NCBI GenBank assembly: GCA_947166705.1
Contig: CAMVFE010000003.1
Span: 24,259-88,258 of the forward strand
DNA length: 64,000 nucleotides
From: an uncultured Clostridia bacterium
GTDB lineage: Bacteria; Bacillota; Clostridia; Christensenellales; Aristaeellaceae
Direction of reading: 5' to 3'
The notes beneath the pieces are model-generated. The model ran no database searches. It was not told where the DNA came from and worked only from the letters and a program-made list of their open reading frames with translations. The translations under genes were made by a program, and so were the position numbers. Shown here in pieces: positions 18,409 to 28,255 of this stretch; the first letter of the stretch is position 1; the number at the start of each line of letters is the position of its first letter.

Positions 18409-18978
18409 TTATTCGTTCCGTTCATACACCTTGGGGGAAAGCACACCGATATCCGGCAGGTTGCGGTACATCTGGTCATAGTCCAGCCCGTAGCCTACGA
18501 CAAATTCATCCGGGATATTGAAACAGCTGTAATCCACCTTCAGATCCCTGACCCTCCTGCGGGCAGGCTTATCCAGCAGCGTCACGATCCGGATGGATGC
18601 AGCGCCCCTGTGTTCGAGCATCCCCTTCAGATAATTAAGCGTCACGCCCGAATCCACGATGTCTTCCACAATGATGACATCCTTGTCCAGAATGTCCTGG
18701 TCCAGGTCCTTGACCACCTTCACCTGGCCGGTGGTCTTCGTCGCGCTGCCGTAGCTGGAAATCGCCATGAATTCCATCGTAACCGGCAGATCGATCGCCC
18801 TGGCCAGATCAGCGAAAAAGACGGCGGCGCCCTTCAGAATACAGATCAGAACCGGTTTCTTTCCCTGATACTGTTCGGTGATGATCCGCCCCAGCTCCGC
18901 CACCTTCGCGGCGATCTCCTCGCGTGTCACGAGAATCTTGGTCAGATCCTGATAAACCGTACCGTTCACATCAATCAT
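18409..18978 (-). CDS. hpt: Hypoxanthine phosphoribosyltransferase
   Basis: A 189-residue purine salvage enzyme converting hypoxanthine or guanine with PRPP to IMP or GMP. The PRPP loop is VIIVEDIVDSGVTLNYL, the PPi loop LICILKGAAVF, the purine contact region KVDYSCFNIPDEFVVGYGLDYDQMYRNLP. Length and C-terminus are standard. Its ATG overlaps the last codons of tilS by 8 bases, indicating coupled translation, as in many Firmicutes. Confidence 0.96.
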   Translation of the reverse strand: MIDVNGTVYQDLTKILVTREEIAAKVAELGRIITEQYQGKKPVLICILKGAAVFFADLARAIDLPVTMEFMAISSYGSATKTTGQVKVVKDLDQDILDKDVIIVEDIVDSGVTLNYLKGMLEHRGAASIRIVTLLDKPARRRVRDLKVDYSCFNIPDEFVVGYGLDYDQMYRNLPDIGVLSPKVYERNE

Positions 18979-19978
18979 GCTCGTTCCTCTTTCCGCCCCG
19001 CGGGCGATTGTTTCTGGTTCTGTCGGTTGGATCCATCAGCCGGAGATGATCCTTCTCCCGCCTCGCCCGCCATCCGCCGGGCAGGTTGATAATCGTACCG
19101 CGGGGAGCATCCAGCAGGCTTTCCAGGCGGCGCGTCTGCTCAAAGCTCAGCTGCCGCTCTTCCCTCTCCGGCCCCTCCCGGCGCCACCACTGCCGCAGCA
19201 CGCGGCTTCTGACGGCTTCCGGAGCCCCGGCCAGAGGCAGAATTTTCATTCCTGGGGACTCCTGTGCGGCTTCCTCGATTTTCTCCGCCGCCATCTCCAG
19301 GGCCTCGTTATCCCGGCGGATCAGCTCCGCCGTCCGGGCGATCCGTCCCGCGGATCCGGGCATCATTTCCTCCATCCGGGGAAGCAGCTCGTTTCGGATC
19401 CGGTTCCTGAAATAGCGTCCGTCCCGGTTGCTGCCGTCCTCCCTCCACGGGGTACCGTCCTCCCGCAGGGCGTTCCGAAGTTCCGCGCCGGAAATATCGA
19501 GCAGCGGCCTGATCAGGCGATAGCCGTCCCGATCCTCCGCCGGCTTCATGCCGCCCAGTCCTTCCGGACCCGCCCCGCGCATCAGATGCATCAGGAAGGT
19601 CTCCGCCTGGTCCTCCCGCTGATGGGCCAGCGCCAGCGTAAAAATACCGCTGTCAGCCATCGCTTTCCGGAAAGCGAGGTACCGCGCTTCCCGCGCCGTG
19701 TTTTCGTCGGTCCGTCCCGAAAGCTCCGCGCGTTCGACGTGAAGGGGAATCTCCCATTCCCGGCAGATATTCCGCACGAACTGCTCGTCCCGGTCTGATT
19801 CCTCGCCTCTCAGCCCGTGATTCACGTGCACCGCCTCCGGCCTGACCTGCCCGCGGTCCCGGCCCAGCAGCATCAGGCGCGTCAGCGCAACGGAATCCGC
19901 GCCGCCACTCAGTCCGATGAGAACGGGGCCCTCCGGCTGAGGATTCATGCGAAGCGCCAGCCCCTCCAGCTGCGTCAT
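18971..19978 (-). CDS. tilS: tRNA(Ile)-lysidine synthase
   Basis: This enzyme of about 335 residues attaches lysine to C34 of the AUA-reading tRNA-Ile. The PP-loop signature [11 protein letters not shown] sits near the N-terminus; [16 protein letters not shown] and [23 protein letters not shown] are the adenylation segments; [15 protein letters not shown] and [18 protein letters not shown] complete the core, followed by a substrate-binding tail with [13 protein letters not shown]. The start at 19978 forms an ATGA overlap with the stop of the upstream repeat protein; an ATG at 19948 with GGAGGGG upstream is an alternative. Followed by hpt and ftsH in one unit. Confidence 0.95.
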   Translation of the reverse strand: MTQLEGLALRMNPQPEGPVLIGLSGGADSVALTRLMLLGRDRGQVRPEAVHVNHGLRGEESDRDEQFVRNICREWEIPLHVERAELSGRTDENTAREARYLAFRKAMADSGIFTLALAHQREDQAETFLMHLMRGAGPEGLGGMKPAEDRDGYRLIRPLLDISGAELRNALREDGTPWREDGSNRDGRYFRNRIRNELLPRMEEMMPGSAGRIARTAELIRRDNEALEMAAEKIEEAAQESPGMKILPLAGAPEAVRSRVLRQWWRREGPEREERQLSFEQTRRLESLLDAPRGTIINLPGGWRARREKDHLRLMDPTDRTRNNRPRGGKRNEHD

Positions 19979-21732
19979 GGCCGCAGCGGCGCCGCGCATA
20001 CGTTGCACGGGCTGAGGTTCGCGTATTTCGAATCGTTGATATCCGCGTAGGTGAAGTGCCCCTTCATGGGCAGATACTTCGCGTGGGTGCTCTTGCAGTT
20101 CTGATCCAGGTGATACTTGGTTCCGCCGTCCGGGTTGTAGTACAGCATGGTGCTCGGAAGCACCTGCGGTTCCGGGGATGGCGTCGCGGTGGCCGCCAGG
20201 GCCGGATCCGGCGTATCCACCTCATCGTAGGTCTTCAGGCTCTGGGGATCCACATACCACTGATCCCCTTCCCGAACCATCAGCACGCCCAGCCGGTACT
20301 TGACGGGGTCCTTCCCGTTGTTTCGGTCCATCGTGGTGGTCACCGTTACCGTCCTGGATGTATCCTCAATCGTTCCGGAAACCTTTTCCACCGTATAGTC
20401 GATAGGCGTCCGGTTCGCCAGCAGTCCGAACAGGCTGGTCTTCGCATTGTCCACCCCGCTCTGCCAGGTAGGAGAGCACAGGGACAGCATTTCATCCTGC
20501 CGGTTCGCGCCCCAGTAACGGAAGAAGCTTTCCAGCCGGTCCGTCGTGGCGCTGTCGTCCGCCGCCGGCGTCGGCGTGGCCGTTTCCGCCGGCTGATTCG
20601 CCGCGCTGATGGCATTGCCGGTCTGCGGATCGATGACCAGCGCGGAACCCGGAACCGGAGCCGCCGTGGTCTGAGTCCCAGCCGCCGGCGGATTCGTGCG
20701 GTCTCCCGCAGGGGTCTGTGTCCGTAACGCGCTGAACAGCGCCACCGCGCTCAGGATCCCGAAGATGATCGTATAGCAGAGCCGGCGGTTTCCGCTGACC
20801 AGGGGGCGGATCCAGAAGAATGCGGCGGATCCGATGGCCAGCGGCAGGAAAACCCACAGAAGCGCGGCGTTCTGCTGCGCGCTCTGCATGTACAGCCCTG
20901 CGCCGAAAAGCACGGCCAGCGCCGCGCCGAGCGCGATCAGCATCCAGCTCTGAAAAACAAAGGGCGCCTTTTTCACCGGCACCGCCGGAGGCACATACCC
21001 TCCGCCGTTAAGCGGAATCTGTCCGCCGAATTCCCGCTGATCTGCCTGATTCCTGCCCATCTGGGGATAGGCATATCCTCCCTGGGCGTATCCGGGCTGG
21101 CTTCCGTATCCCGGAGCGCCGCCCATCTGCGGGTATGCGTAACCTCCCTGGGGAGTCTGGCCGTAATTCTGCCCCGGCCCGTATCCCTGAGGCGTCTGGG
21201 CATATCCCTGCCCGGTCTGGCCGAATCCCTGGGGCATCTGCGCGTAGCCCGGTCTCTGTGCGTACCCCTGCGGAGCCTGGGCGTACCCCTGCGGATTCTG
21301 GGCGTACCCCTGCGGATTCTGGGCGTACCCCTGCGGATTCTGGGCGTATCCAGGCTGTGCCTGCGCGTATCCCTGCGCGGCCTGGGCATAACCCTGCGGC
21401 GTTTGGGCATAACCCTGGGGCACCTGCGCATAGCCCTGGGGCGTCTGGGCATAGCCTGGCTGTGCCTGCGCATAGCCCTGCGGGGTCTGCGCATAGCCGG
21501 GCTGGGCCTGTGCATAACCCTGTCCGGCTCCGTATCCCGTGCCGGTTCCGGACTGGCCCGCTCCGGGGGTATAGCCTGCATAACCCGTACCGGAAGGCAT
21601 CGTCGGGTATCCGGCTCCGGTCCATGCGGAGGGCTGGTTTCCTCCCGGCGCAGAGCCCGCAGCGCCGGCGCTGTAACCGGTCCCTGACTGCGGGTTCTGG
21701 GCCTGCTGCTGGTTGGACCTTCCGAAAATCAT
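19975..21732 (-). CDS. Tandem-repeat (GYAQxPQ) membrane protein with Cys-rich C-terminus
   Basis: A 585-residue protein of unknown function. Residues about 65-225 are a low-complexity array built on the seven-residue unit [21 protein letters not shown], rich in Gly, Tyr, Ala, Gln and Pro. Two to three membrane helices follow (about 255-335: [50 protein letters not shown]). A soluble domain of about 110 residues ([21 protein letters not shown]...) looks NTF2-like, and the C-terminus has [16 protein letters not shown]...[11 protein letters not shown], a possible metal- or Cys-based motif. The start at 21732 is set by AAAGGA; the frame reaches 21774 without a better site. It heads the operon with tilS, hpt and ftsH. 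Confidence 0.85.
   Translation of the reverse strand: MIFGRSNQQQAQNPQSGTGYSAGAAGSAPGGNQPSAWTGAGYPTMPSGTGYAGYTPGAGQSGTGTGYGAGQGYAQAQPGYAQTPQGYAQAQPGYAQTPQGYAQVPQGYAQTPQGYAQAAQGYAQAQPGYAQNPQGYAQNPQGYAQNPQGYAQAPQGYAQRPGYAQMPQGFGQTGQGYAQTPQGYGPGQNYGQTPQGGYAYPQMGGAPGYGSQPGYAQGGYAYPQMGRNQADQREFGGQIPLNGGGYVPPAVPVKKAPFVFQSWMLIALGAALAVLFGAGLYMQSAQQNAALLWVFLPLAIGSAAFFWIRPLVSGNRRLCYTIIFGILSAVALFSALRTQTPAGDRTNPPAAGTQTTAAPVPGSALVIDPQTGNAISAANQPAETATPTPAADDSATTDRLESFFRYWGANRQDEMLSLCSPTWQSGVDNAKTSLFGLLANRTPIDYTVEKVSGTIEDTSRTVTVTTTMDRNNGKDPVKYRLGVLMVREGDQWYVDPQSLKTYDEVDTPDPALAATATPSPEPQVLPSTMLYYNPDGGTKYHLDQNCKSTHAKYLPMKGHFTYADINDSKYANLSPCNVCAAPLRP
21060..21530 (-). repeat. In-frame 21-bp tandem repeats in the GYAQ protein gene
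   Basis: About twenty 21-base units encode the seven-residue GYAQxPQ repeat. Around 21295-21355 three consecutive units (CCTGCGGATTCTGGGCGTAC core) are identical at DNA level, which suggests recent slippage. Units elsewhere differ at synonymous and one or two replacement sites. Confidence 0.85.
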
Positions 21733-21832
21733 GGATTCTGCGTCCTTTCTGCGGCGCGTCCCGCGCCGTCGCAACGGGAATGACCCGAAAAATCGTACGT
21801 CAATACATCTGAGCCTGACAGCTCAGCTTAGT

Positions 21833-21861
21833 AGTTTAGCATCTCCGCCCGCGGTTGTAAA
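21833..21861 (-). promoter_or_regulatory. Promoter of the repeat-protein/tilS/hpt/ftsH operon
   Basis: Minus strand TTTACA, 17 bases, TAAACT with TGC in front. The leader would be about 95 bases and contains a small hairpin (GAGCTGTCAGGCTC). It is divergent from the glycosylphosphotransferase promoter 45 bases away. Confidence 0.6.
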
Positions 21862-21865
21862 CCTT

Positions 21866-21908
21866 TTTTTGCCCTTTGCTTAAGAGGAAGGGTCCCTTTT
21901 TGCCCTTT
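21866..21908 (+). repeat. Direct repeat TTTTTGCCCTTT upstream of the polysaccharide cluster
   Basis: Two exact 12-base copies at 21866-21877 and 21897-21908, 31 bases apart (about three helical turns). The second overlaps the -35 element at 21906. This spacing suits a regulator bound to one face of the helix, but no factor can be named. Confidence 0.4.
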
Positions 21909-21935
21909 ACAGGAGGCAGGTCCGTATGATAAAAT
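21906..21935 (+). promoter_or_regulatory. Promoter of the glycosylphosphotransferase operon
   Basis: TTTACA at 21906-21911, spacer 18, TAAAAT at 21930-21935. The ATG of the longest reading frame (21934) falls inside the -10 hexamer, so it cannot be the start for a transcript from here. Confidence 0.6.
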
Positions 21936-21978
21936 GACTTGGTATCTGGACTTGAATCCGGCGAGGAGGCGTATTCCC

Positions 21979-23403
21979 GTGGCAATCAAGACACGTTCCT
22001 TTCATCAGGCCAAGTCCGACCTGGCGATCGGAGCGATGACGGTGCTGCTCTATGGCTTGCTTGCCGCCGTTTTTTTTGCCTGCCTTTCCATCCCGAATAT
22101 CTATCTGCGCCGTCTGAACCGTACCTTTGCCACGACGCTGCTCACCTTCCTGGTGCTGATTGCGGCCATGCACGCGGTTTACGGCGGCTTTGACGTAGGC
22201 CGCAAGAAATCCAAGCCGGTCATTTCTTCCCTGGTCACCGGTACGGTCGTCACGGATCTGGTCGCCTATCTCCAGATGGAGATCATGAACGTCAACGACA
22301 ATTACAACGATCACCTGATCCTGTTCGGCCTGGATTTTCTGTACCTGCTTCTCGCGCTGCTGCTTCAGATCGGCATTATCATTTTCTTTGTCCGCATCGG
22401 GAATGATCTGTACTTTCATTTTCACCCGCCCCGCTCGGTCCTTCTGATCATCGGGGACGCGGATCAGGAAGCGCCTCTCCGGGCCAAGATCGGCCGCTAC
22501 CGCCTGCAGTGGACGGTGGAGGACTGTGCGATGTATGACGATCCGGAAATCAGGGAGAAAATCCGCCGCGCGGAGGTCATATTCCTGGGCCAGATTCCGC
22601 AGACGGACAAGGCCGTGCTGCTGAAGCAGTGCTACGACCTGCGCAAGGACATTATGTGCAAGGCGCAGCTGCAGGAGACGATTCTCTGCAATTCACGTCC
22701 GGCCATCGTGGATGACGCGCCTTTCCTGGAAATGGAATTCTTCAAGATGTCTTTCTTCCAGCGCGCCGTCAAGCGGCTGGGGGACATTTTCATTTCCCTC
22801 TTCTCCCTGATTCTGCTCTCTCCGCTCATGGCGGCCATCGCGCTGGCGATCAAGGCGGAGGACCGGGGTCCTGTCTTCTTCCGCCAGAAGCGGCTGACGA
22901 TCCGCGGCTGGGAGTTTACCATCTGGAAATTCCGCACCATGAAAGTGGAATCCTCCCTGCACGGCGCCCAGACTTCCACCGCCATCAACGACCCCCGCAT
23001 CACCCGTGTCGGGCGCGTGCTGCGCCGCTTCCGCATGGATGAGATTCCCCAGTTTCTGAACGTCCTGAAGGGGGAAATGAGCCTGGTCGGCCCGCGGCCG
23101 GAAATGCTCGCGAACATCGACCGCTATAAGGAAGCGTTCCCGGATTTTGCCTACCGGGAAAAGATGAAAGCCGGAATTACGGGGTACGCCCAGATTGAGG
23201 GAAGGTACAATACGACCCCGGAGGATAAGCTCATGCTGGATCTGATGTACATCGAGAGCTTTTCCGTCTGGCTGGATATCAAGCTGCTCATGCGGACGGT
23301 TACGGTTGTTTTCAAGCGTGATTCGACTCAGGGGTTCGAGGCGGCCAGCCCCGCTCCTGACGAAATAGAAAACCTCAAAAGAAGAAGGAGGACGGTTAAC
23401 TGA
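21979..23403 (+). CDS. Polyprenyl glycosylphosphotransferase (exopolysaccharide initiation)
   Basis: The product is 474 residues. Four N-terminal membrane helices lead into a central region and then a fifth hydrophobic segment (RLGDIFISLFSLILLSPLM) and the bacterial sugar-transferase catalytic domain: EDRGPVFFRQKRLTIRGWEFTIWKFRTM, RFRMDEIPQFLNVLKGEMSLVGPRPE, KAGITGYAQIEGRYNT, DLMYIESFSVWLDIKLL. Such enzymes transfer a sugar phosphate from a UDP-sugar to undecaprenyl phosphate and start polysaccharide synthesis. I place the start at GTG 21979, with AGGAGG nine bases upstream and the promoter at 21906-21935; the ATG at 21934 is upstream of the likely transcript start. The next gene starts at the last base of its stop codon. 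Sugar specificity is not decidable here. Confidence 0.92.
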   Translation: MAIKTRSFHQAKSDLAIGAMTVLLYGLLAAVFFACLSIPNIYLRRLNRTFATTLLTFLVLIAAMHAVYGGFDVGRKKSKPVISSLVTGTVVTDLVAYLQMEIMNVNDNYNDHLILFGLDFLYLLLALLLQIGIIIFFVRIGNDLYFHFHPPRSVLLIIGDADQEAPLRAKIGRYRLQWTVEDCAMYDDPEIREKIRRAEVIFLGQIPQTDKAVLLKQCYDLRKDIMCKAQLQETILCNSRPAIVDDAPFLEMEFFKMSFFQRAVKRLGDIFISLFSLILLSPLMAAIALAIKAEDRGPVFFRQKRLTIRGWEFTIWKFRTMKVESSLHGAQTSTAINDPRITRVGRVLRRFRMDEIPQFLNVLKGEMSLVGPRPEMLANIDRYKEAFPDFAYREKMKAGITGYAQIEGRYNTTPEDKLMLDLMYIESFSVWLDIKLLMRTVTVVFKRDSTQGFEAASPAPDEIENLKRRRRTVN

Positions 23404-24308
23404 TGAATACGACCCTTTTGATCATGGCGGCGGGCCTGGGATCCCGGTACGGCGGAAACAAGCAAATCGACCGGATTGGCCCGAACGGGGAAATCCTCAT
23501 GGAATATTCCATCCACGATGCTGTTGCGGCCGGCTTTGACAAGGTCGTTTTCGTCATCCGCAGGAGCATGGATTCCCTGTTCCGGGAAATGATCGGCGAC
23601 AAGATTTCGAAGAAGGTGCACGTGGAATATGCCTATCAGGAGTATGATTCCCTCCCCGGCGGCTTTCAGGCTCCGGCGGACCGGACCAAACCCTATGGTA
23701 CCGTGCATGCGGTCACCTGTGCCCGCAGCGTGATCCATGAGCCTTTCGCCGTCATCAACGCGGATGATTACTACGGCCGGGATGCTTTTGCGGCCATGGC
23801 TTCCTGCCTGCACCGCCTGCAGGGGACTTCGGACCGGGCGGCCATGGTGGCCTATTATCTGAAGAATACGGTTTCCGACAACGGTCATGTCACACGCGGC
23901 GTCTGTTCCCGGGATGAGGAAGGCCATCTGGCCAAGGTCACGGAAACCTACAAGATCCTGCCTTTCCCGGACGGAACGATCCGGGATATCAACGACGATC
24001 CCGCTGGAGTCATTCTGGATCCCAACGCGCTGGTTTCCATGAATTTCTGGGGCTTCGCTCCTTCCTTCTTCGATCAGGCGGAGCAGTATCTGTCCGCTTT
24101 CCTCGCTTCCGGGGAGGGCGATCCTCTGAAGCGGGAGTTTGTCCTTCCTTCCCTGGTTGATTCCCTCATGCGGGAGCAGGGGCTGAAGGTGGAGGTTCTC
24201 TCGACGGACGCCGTCTGGTTCGGCATCACCTACAAAGAGGACAAGGCCTATGTGGCCGGCGAGCTGAAAAAGCTTCACGACCGGGGCGTCTATCCTCCGG
24301 CGCTGTAA
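23403..24308 (+). CDS. Sugar nucleotidyltransferase-like protein
   Basis: A 301-residue protein with the NTP-transferase fold. The nucleotide loop is MAAGLGSRYGGNKQIDRIGPNGE, followed by MEYSIHDAVAAGFDKVVFVI, the PYGTVHAV segment, and INADDYYGRDAF with the metal-binding Asp residues. Family members join NTP and a sugar phosphate to make a nucleotide sugar. It overlaps the glycosylphosphotransferase stop by one base (TGATG) and precedes galE, so a role in making precursors for the same polysaccharide is likely. The exact sugar is unknown; it is not a standard GalU or RmlA by motif. Confidence 0.85.
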   Translation: MNTTLLIMAAGLGSRYGGNKQIDRIGPNGEILMEYSIHDAVAAGFDKVVFVIRRSMDSLFREMIGDKISKKVHVEYAYQEYDSLPGGFQAPADRTKPYGTVHAVTCARSVIHEPFAVINADDYYGRDAFAAMASCLHRLQGTSDRAAMVAYYLKNTVSDNGHVTRGVCSRDEEGHLAKVTETYKILPFPDGTIRDINDDPAGVILDPNALVSMNFWGFAPSFFDQAEQYLSAFLASGEGDPLKREFVLPSLVDSLMREQGLKVEVLSTDAVWFGITYKEDKAYVAGELKKLHDRGVYPPAL

Positions 24309-24354
24309 ACATTCGCTGTCTTTTTGCCGTGCAACCGGAAAGGAGCGTGTTTCC

Positions 24355-25371
24355 ATGAAAATTCTGCTGACCGGCGGTGCCGGTTTCATCGGCTCCCATA
24401 CCTGCGTGGAACTCTGCCAGGCCGGTCACGAGCCCGTTATCGTGGATAATTATGTGAATTCCTGTTCCGAAGCGGTTCGCCGCGTGGAGCGGATTGTGGG
24501 GCATGCGATTCCCTGCTATGAAGCAGATGTCCGGAATAAGGAAGCGCTTTCCCGAATCTTTGACGAAAACGCCTTTGATGCCGTCATTCACTTTGCCGGC
24601 CTCAAGGCGGTGGGTGAAAGCGTGGCCCAGCCGCTTCGCTATTACCGCAATAATCTGGATTCCACGCTCACCCTGATGGAGGTCATGCAGGAGCATGGCG
24701 TGCGGCGGATCGTTTTTTCCTCCTCCGCCACCGTCTACGGCAACCAGCCCGTCGTGCCCTACCGGGAGGATATGCCCTCCCTGGGCTGCACGAATCCCTA
24801 CGGCTGGACGAAGTTCATGATCGAGAAGATTCTCGAGGGGCAGGTCAACGCGGATCCCTCCTGGAGCGTCGTCCTTCTGCGCTATTTCAATCCCATCGGC
24901 GCCCATGAATCCGGCCTCATCGGCGAGGATCCCTCCGGGCTGCCCAATAACCTGATGCCCTACATCGCGAAGGTCGCCGTCGGCGAGCTGGACCATCTGA
25001 ACGTCTTCGGAAATGATTATCCCACGAAGGACGGAACCGGCGTAAGGGACTATATTCACGTGGTGGACCTTGCGAAAGGGCATGTCCTTGCCTGCGGGTA
25101 TGCCGCGGGGCGTACGGGGTGCGAAATCATTAACCTCGGCACTGGTTCGGGCTGCTCCGTCCTGGAGCTGGTTCACACCTTCGAGCGCGTCAACGGCGTC
25201 CGGATTCCCTGCGTTATCGCGCCCCGCCGGCCGGGAGATATCGCGGTCAATTATGCGGATCCGACCCGCGCCAGGGAGCTCCTCGGCTGGACGGCGGAAA
25301 AGACGATTGAGGACATGTGCCGGGATACCTATCGCTTCCAGACGCGGAATCCGAAGGGTTACCGGGGCTGA
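24355..25371 (+). CDS. galE: UDP-glucose 4-epimerase
   Basis: A 338-residue extended short-chain dehydrogenase that interconverts UDP-glucose and UDP-galactose. NAD-binding GGAGFIGSH begins at residue 7; the catalytic pair appears as SSSATVYG and Tyr/Lys in NPYGWTKFMIE; LRYFNPIGAHESG and DGTGVRDYIHVVDLAKGH are GalE-specific, as is the C-terminal RRPGDIAVNYADP. AAAGGAG precedes the ATG. With the two upstream genes it forms a cell-surface polysaccharide set; it could equally serve galactose use. Confidence 0.96.
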   Translation: MKILLTGGAGFIGSHTCVELCQAGHEPVIVDNYVNSCSEAVRRVERIVGHAIPCYEADVRNKEALSRIFDENAFDAVIHFAGLKAVGESVAQPLRYYRNNLDSTLTLMEVMQEHGVRRIVFSSSATVYGNQPVVPYREDMPSLGCTNPYGWTKFMIEKILEGQVNADPSWSVVLLRYFNPIGAHESGLIGEDPSGLPNNLMPYIAKVAVGELDHLNVFGNDYPTKDGTGVRDYIHVVDLAKGHVLACGYAAGRTGCEIINLGTGSGCSVLELVHTFERVNGVRIPCVIAPRRPGDIAVNYADPTRARELLGWTAEKTIEDMCRDTYRFQTRNPKGYRG

Positions 25372-25395
25372 TTCCTTTCCTCAGGAGGTCTGGTC

Positions 25396-25620
25396 ATGCG
25401 TGGGAAGCTGCTTCCCGTCCTCGCGGCGGGCTTCTGGATCGCCGGCCTGGTTCTGAGCATCGTCGGCCTGAATATTCATTCGGACGCGGGCTCCTGGCTT
25501 TCTGTCACCGGCAATATTCTCTTTTTCCTCGGCCTCGCTCTGGAGGGCGTCTTCTGGGTCAGGCGCCGGGGCGAAAGCTCCGGGAAGGAAAAAGGGCAGG
25601 AGGATGAATCCTCCGTTTAA
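25396..25620 (+). CDS. Small two-helix membrane protein
   Basis: The 74-residue product has two hydrophobic segments (LLPVLAAGFWIAGLVLSIVG and SWLSVTGNILFFLGLALEGVFWV) and a charged, low-complexity tail (RRRGESSGKEKGQEDESSV). AGGAGG stands nine bases before the ATG and the gene ends 14 bases before a strong terminator, so it is the last gene of the galE unit. No family is recognised. Confidence 0.7.
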   Translation: MRGKLLPVLAAGFWIAGLVLSIVGLNIHSDAGSWLSVTGNILFFLGLALEGVFWVRRRGESSGKEKGQEDESSV

Positions 25621-25634
25621 ATCGGATATAAAAG

Positions 25635-25665
25635 GGGCGCCGGCATCACAGCCGGCGCCCTTTTT
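25635..25665. terminator. Bidirectional terminator between galE cluster and cellobiose phosphorylase
   Basis: GGGCGCCGGC, loop ATCACA, GCCGGCGCCC, then five T on the plus strand; on the minus strand the stem is followed by CTTTTAT. It serves both converging transcripts. Confidence 0.88.
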
Positions 25666-25674
25666 GTCCTGATT

Positions 25675-28116
25675 TTATCCGAGGACGACCTCAACCCGGT
25701 GCGTTCCCTCGCCCATCGCGGGAATTACGCTGCCCTCGATTTCCTGACCGTCCACGGTCACCTTCTTCACCCCGCGGCATACATGCTCCGGGTTCCGGAT
25801 TTCGATCTCGTAGACCGCTCCGCGGAACCGGCGGCTCACGGAATACCCGTCCCATCCGTGCGGAATGCAGGGATCAATCTTCAGGCCGTCCCAGTCGGGC
25901 TTGATGCCCAGAATATAGTTGCTGATCACGTAGAAGTTCCACGCGGCCGTTCCCGTCAGCCAGGAGTTCTTGGCCTGTCCGAAATGCGGGGCGTCCTTGC
26001 CGGCGATCATCTGGCTGTATACGTAGGGCTCCATCTTGTGCAGGTCGGAGATCTCCTCCCGCCAGGCCGGCGCGATCCGGCTGTACAGGTCAAAGGCGCG
26101 GTCGCCGTGGCCCACCACGGTCTCCGCCGCAATGATCCACGGGTTGTTGTGGCAGAAGATGCCCGCGTTCTCCTTATAGCCGCCGGGATAGGAGCTGACC
26201 TCGCCCAGCTCCAGGTGATATTCCTTGTAGGCCGGCTGGAGCAGCACGATGCCGTGCTCGGTTTCCAGATACTTATGAACGCTTTCCAGCGCCTGCTCCG
26301 CCTTCCCGTCCTTCAGCCCGACGCCCGCCATGACGCAGTATCCCTGGCTCTCGATGTAGATCTTGCCGTCCTCGCATTCCTTTGAACCGACCTTGCGGCC
26401 CATCGCGTCGTAGGCGCGGATAAACCACTCTCCGTCCCAGCCGTCCTTTTCGATGGCGGCCGTCATGGCGTCGATTTCCTTCTGGTACTGCTCCGCCTTA
26501 TCCATCCGGCCCAGGCGCTTCTCGATGGCGACCAGCTCGGGACTGATGGAGACAAACATACCGGCGATCAGCACGCTCTCCGCCACGCGGTCATCCGGCG
26601 CGTTGGGATTGGAGAAGGTCTGGAAGCTCTCGTCCGGCGTATCGCTGTAGCAGTTCAGGTTCAGGCAGTCGTTCCAGTCCGCGCGGCCGATCAGCGGCAG
26701 TCCGTGAGGCCCGCGGTTGTTCACCACGTGCTCGAGGCTGACCTCCAGGTGCTCCAGCAGCGTCCCGCAGTCATCGGGATTGCAGTCGTAGGGAGTCGGG
26801 GCGTCCAGAATGCCGAAGTCCCCCGTCTCCTTGATGTACGCAGCGGTTCCGGCAATCAGCCACAGCGGATCGTCCCCGAACCCGCCGCCGATGTCGTTGT
26901 TTCCCTTCTTGGTCAGCGGCTGGTACTGGTGATAGCATCCGCCGTCCCGGAACTGGGTCGCGGCGATGTCCAGGATGCGCTCCCGCGCGCGCTCGGGAAT
27001 CTGATGCACGAATCCCAGCAGGTCCTGGCTCGAATCCCGGAATCCCATGCCGCGGCCGATGCCGCTCTCGAACATGGAGGTGCTCCGGCTCATGTTGAAG
27101 GTGACCATGCACTGGTAAGGATTCCAGATGTTCACCATCCGCCCCAGCTTCTCGTTGTCCGTCTTCAGCGTATAGGCGCTCAGGAGATTGTCCCAGTGCT
27201 TCCGCAGCTGCTGGAACCTGTCCGCGATCTGGGCGTCCGTGGTCAGCTCCTTCAGCAGGGCCTTCGCCGGCTTCTTGTTGATGATCCCGGGTGCTTCCCA
27301 TTTCTGATCGTTGGGCAGCTCCACATAACCCAGCACGAAGTTGAACTTCTTTTCCTCGCCCTTCTCAAGATGCACCCTGATCTGGTGCGCGGCCATGGGC
27401 TGCCATCCGGACGCAATGGAATTCCCCATTTTTCCGGTCATCACGGCCTGCGGGTTCTCAAATCCGTTGTACAGGCCCAGGAACGTCTCCATATCCGTGT
27501 CAAACCCGTCGATGGGCGTATTTACGGCATAAAACGCGTAGTGGTTCCTGCGCTCCCTGTACTCTGTCTTATGATAGATCACCCCGTCCTCCACCTCAAC
27601 CTCGCCGGTGGAGAAGTTCCGCTGGAAATTCAGCATATCGTCCTGGGCGTTCCAGAGGCAGAACTCGATAAAGCTCGTCAGAATGATATCCTTCGCGGTC
27701 TCGCCCTCGTTCTTCAGGGTGATCTGATGCACCTCCGCGTCAAATCCCAGCGGTACGAAGGACAGCTGGCTGGCCCGCAGCCCGTTCTTCCGGCCGGTGA
27801 TGACGGTGTATCCCATGCCGTGGCGGCAGCTGTATTCATCGAGCTCGGTCTTCACGGGCTTCCATCCCGGATTCCAGACCGTATCCCCATCCTTGATGTA
27901 GAAATACCTTCCGCCGTTGTCAACCGGCATATTGTTATAGCGGTACCGGGTGATGCGCCTCAGCCTCGCGTCCCTGTAAAAGCAGTATCCGCCCGCGGTG
28001 TTGCTGATGATTCCGAAGAACTTCTCGCATCCCAGGTAATTGATCCAGGGATAAGGGGTCCGGGGCGTCTCGATGACATACTCCCGGGCTTTGTCGTCAA
28101 AGTGGCCGAATTTCAT
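25675..28116 (-). CDS. Cellobiose phosphorylase (GH94)
   Basis: An 813-residue cytoplasmic enzyme that cleaves cellobiose with phosphate to glucose 1-phosphate and glucose. Length equals that of clostridial cellobiose phosphorylases. Visible family features: [37 protein letters not shown] split as [12 protein letters not shown] and [10 protein letters not shown], the phosphate and acid-catalyst region [41 protein letters not shown], and [16 protein letters not shown]. The start has GGAGGGG about eight bases upstream. It is a one-gene unit with promoter at 28162-28190. No cellodextrin transporter lies adjacent; the importer at 46050-49496 is a possible but unproven partner. Confidence 0.95.
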   Translation of the reverse strand: MKFGHFDDKAREYVIETPRTPYPWINYLGCEKFFGIISNTAGGYCFYRDARLRRITRYRYNNMPVDNGGRYFYIKDGDTVWNPGWKPVKTELDEYSCRHGMGYTVITGRKNGLRASQLSFVPLGFDAEVHQITLKNEGETAKDIILTSFIEFCLWNAQDDMLNFQRNFSTGEVEVEDGVIYHKTEYRERRNHYAFYAVNTPIDGFDTDMETFLGLYNGFENPQAVMTGKMGNSIASGWQPMAAHQIRVHLEKGEEKKFNFVLGYVELPNDQKWEAPGIINKKPAKALLKELTTDAQIADRFQQLRKHWDNLLSAYTLKTDNEKLGRMVNIWNPYQCMVTFNMSRSTSMFESGIGRGMGFRDSSQDLLGFVHQIPERARERILDIAATQFRDGGCYHQYQPLTKKGNNDIGGGFGDDPLWLIAGTAAYIKETGDFGILDAPTPYDCNPDDCGTLLEHLEVSLEHVVNNRGPHGLPLIGRADWNDCLNLNCYSDTPDESFQTFSNPNAPDDRVAESVLIAGMFVSISPELVAIEKRLGRMDKAEQYQKEIDAMTAAIEKDGWDGEWFIRAYDAMGRKVGSKECEDGKIYIESQGYCVMAGVGLKDGKAEQALESVHKYLETEHGIVLLQPAYKEYHLELGEVSSYPGGYKENAGIFCHNNPWIIAAETVVGHGDRAFDLYSRIAPAWREEISDLHKMEPYVYSQMIAGKDAPHFGQAKNSWLTGTAAWNFYVISNYILGIKPDWDGLKIDPCIPHGWDGYSVSRRFRGAVYEIEIRNPEHVCRGVKKVTVDGQEIEGSVIPAMGEGTHRVEVVLG

Positions 28117-28161
28117 GATGAAACCCCTCCATATTGTGATAATGGATTTATACTGCCGAAA

Positions 28162-28190
28162 ATTATATCATATTTGCCGCCCGTCCGCAA
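28162..28190 (-). promoter_or_regulatory. Promoter of the cellobiose phosphorylase gene
   Basis: Minus strand TTGCGG, 17 bases, TATAAT preceded by TGA (extended -10). The identical TTGCGG-17-TATAAT pair occurs before tldD at 41380. Confidence 0.65.
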
Positions 28191-28196
28191 CCTGGT

Positions 28197-28207
28197 TTTG
28201 GACCAAA
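28197..28207. promoter_or_regulatory. Short palindrome TTTGGACCAAA next to the -35
   Basis: An 11-base perfect inverted repeat (5-base arms) ends seven bases upstream of the -35 hexamer of the cellobiose phosphorylase promoter. It may be an operator, but a palindrome this short can arise by chance. Confidence 0.25.
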
Positions 28208-28255
28208 CGGCACGGGCTTTCGGAACTATGGGAGGCGGACTGATGACCGTCTCCG

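Noticed and set aside
21060..21530. Regular short repeats resembling a CRISPR array
   Set aside because: Repeats are 21 bases without unique spacers and are in frame inside a coding sequence.
21934..21978. ATG 21934 as start of the glycosylphosphotransferase
   Set aside because: It lies in the -10 hexamer and is 17 bases from the nearest AGGAGG; GTG 21979 fits better.
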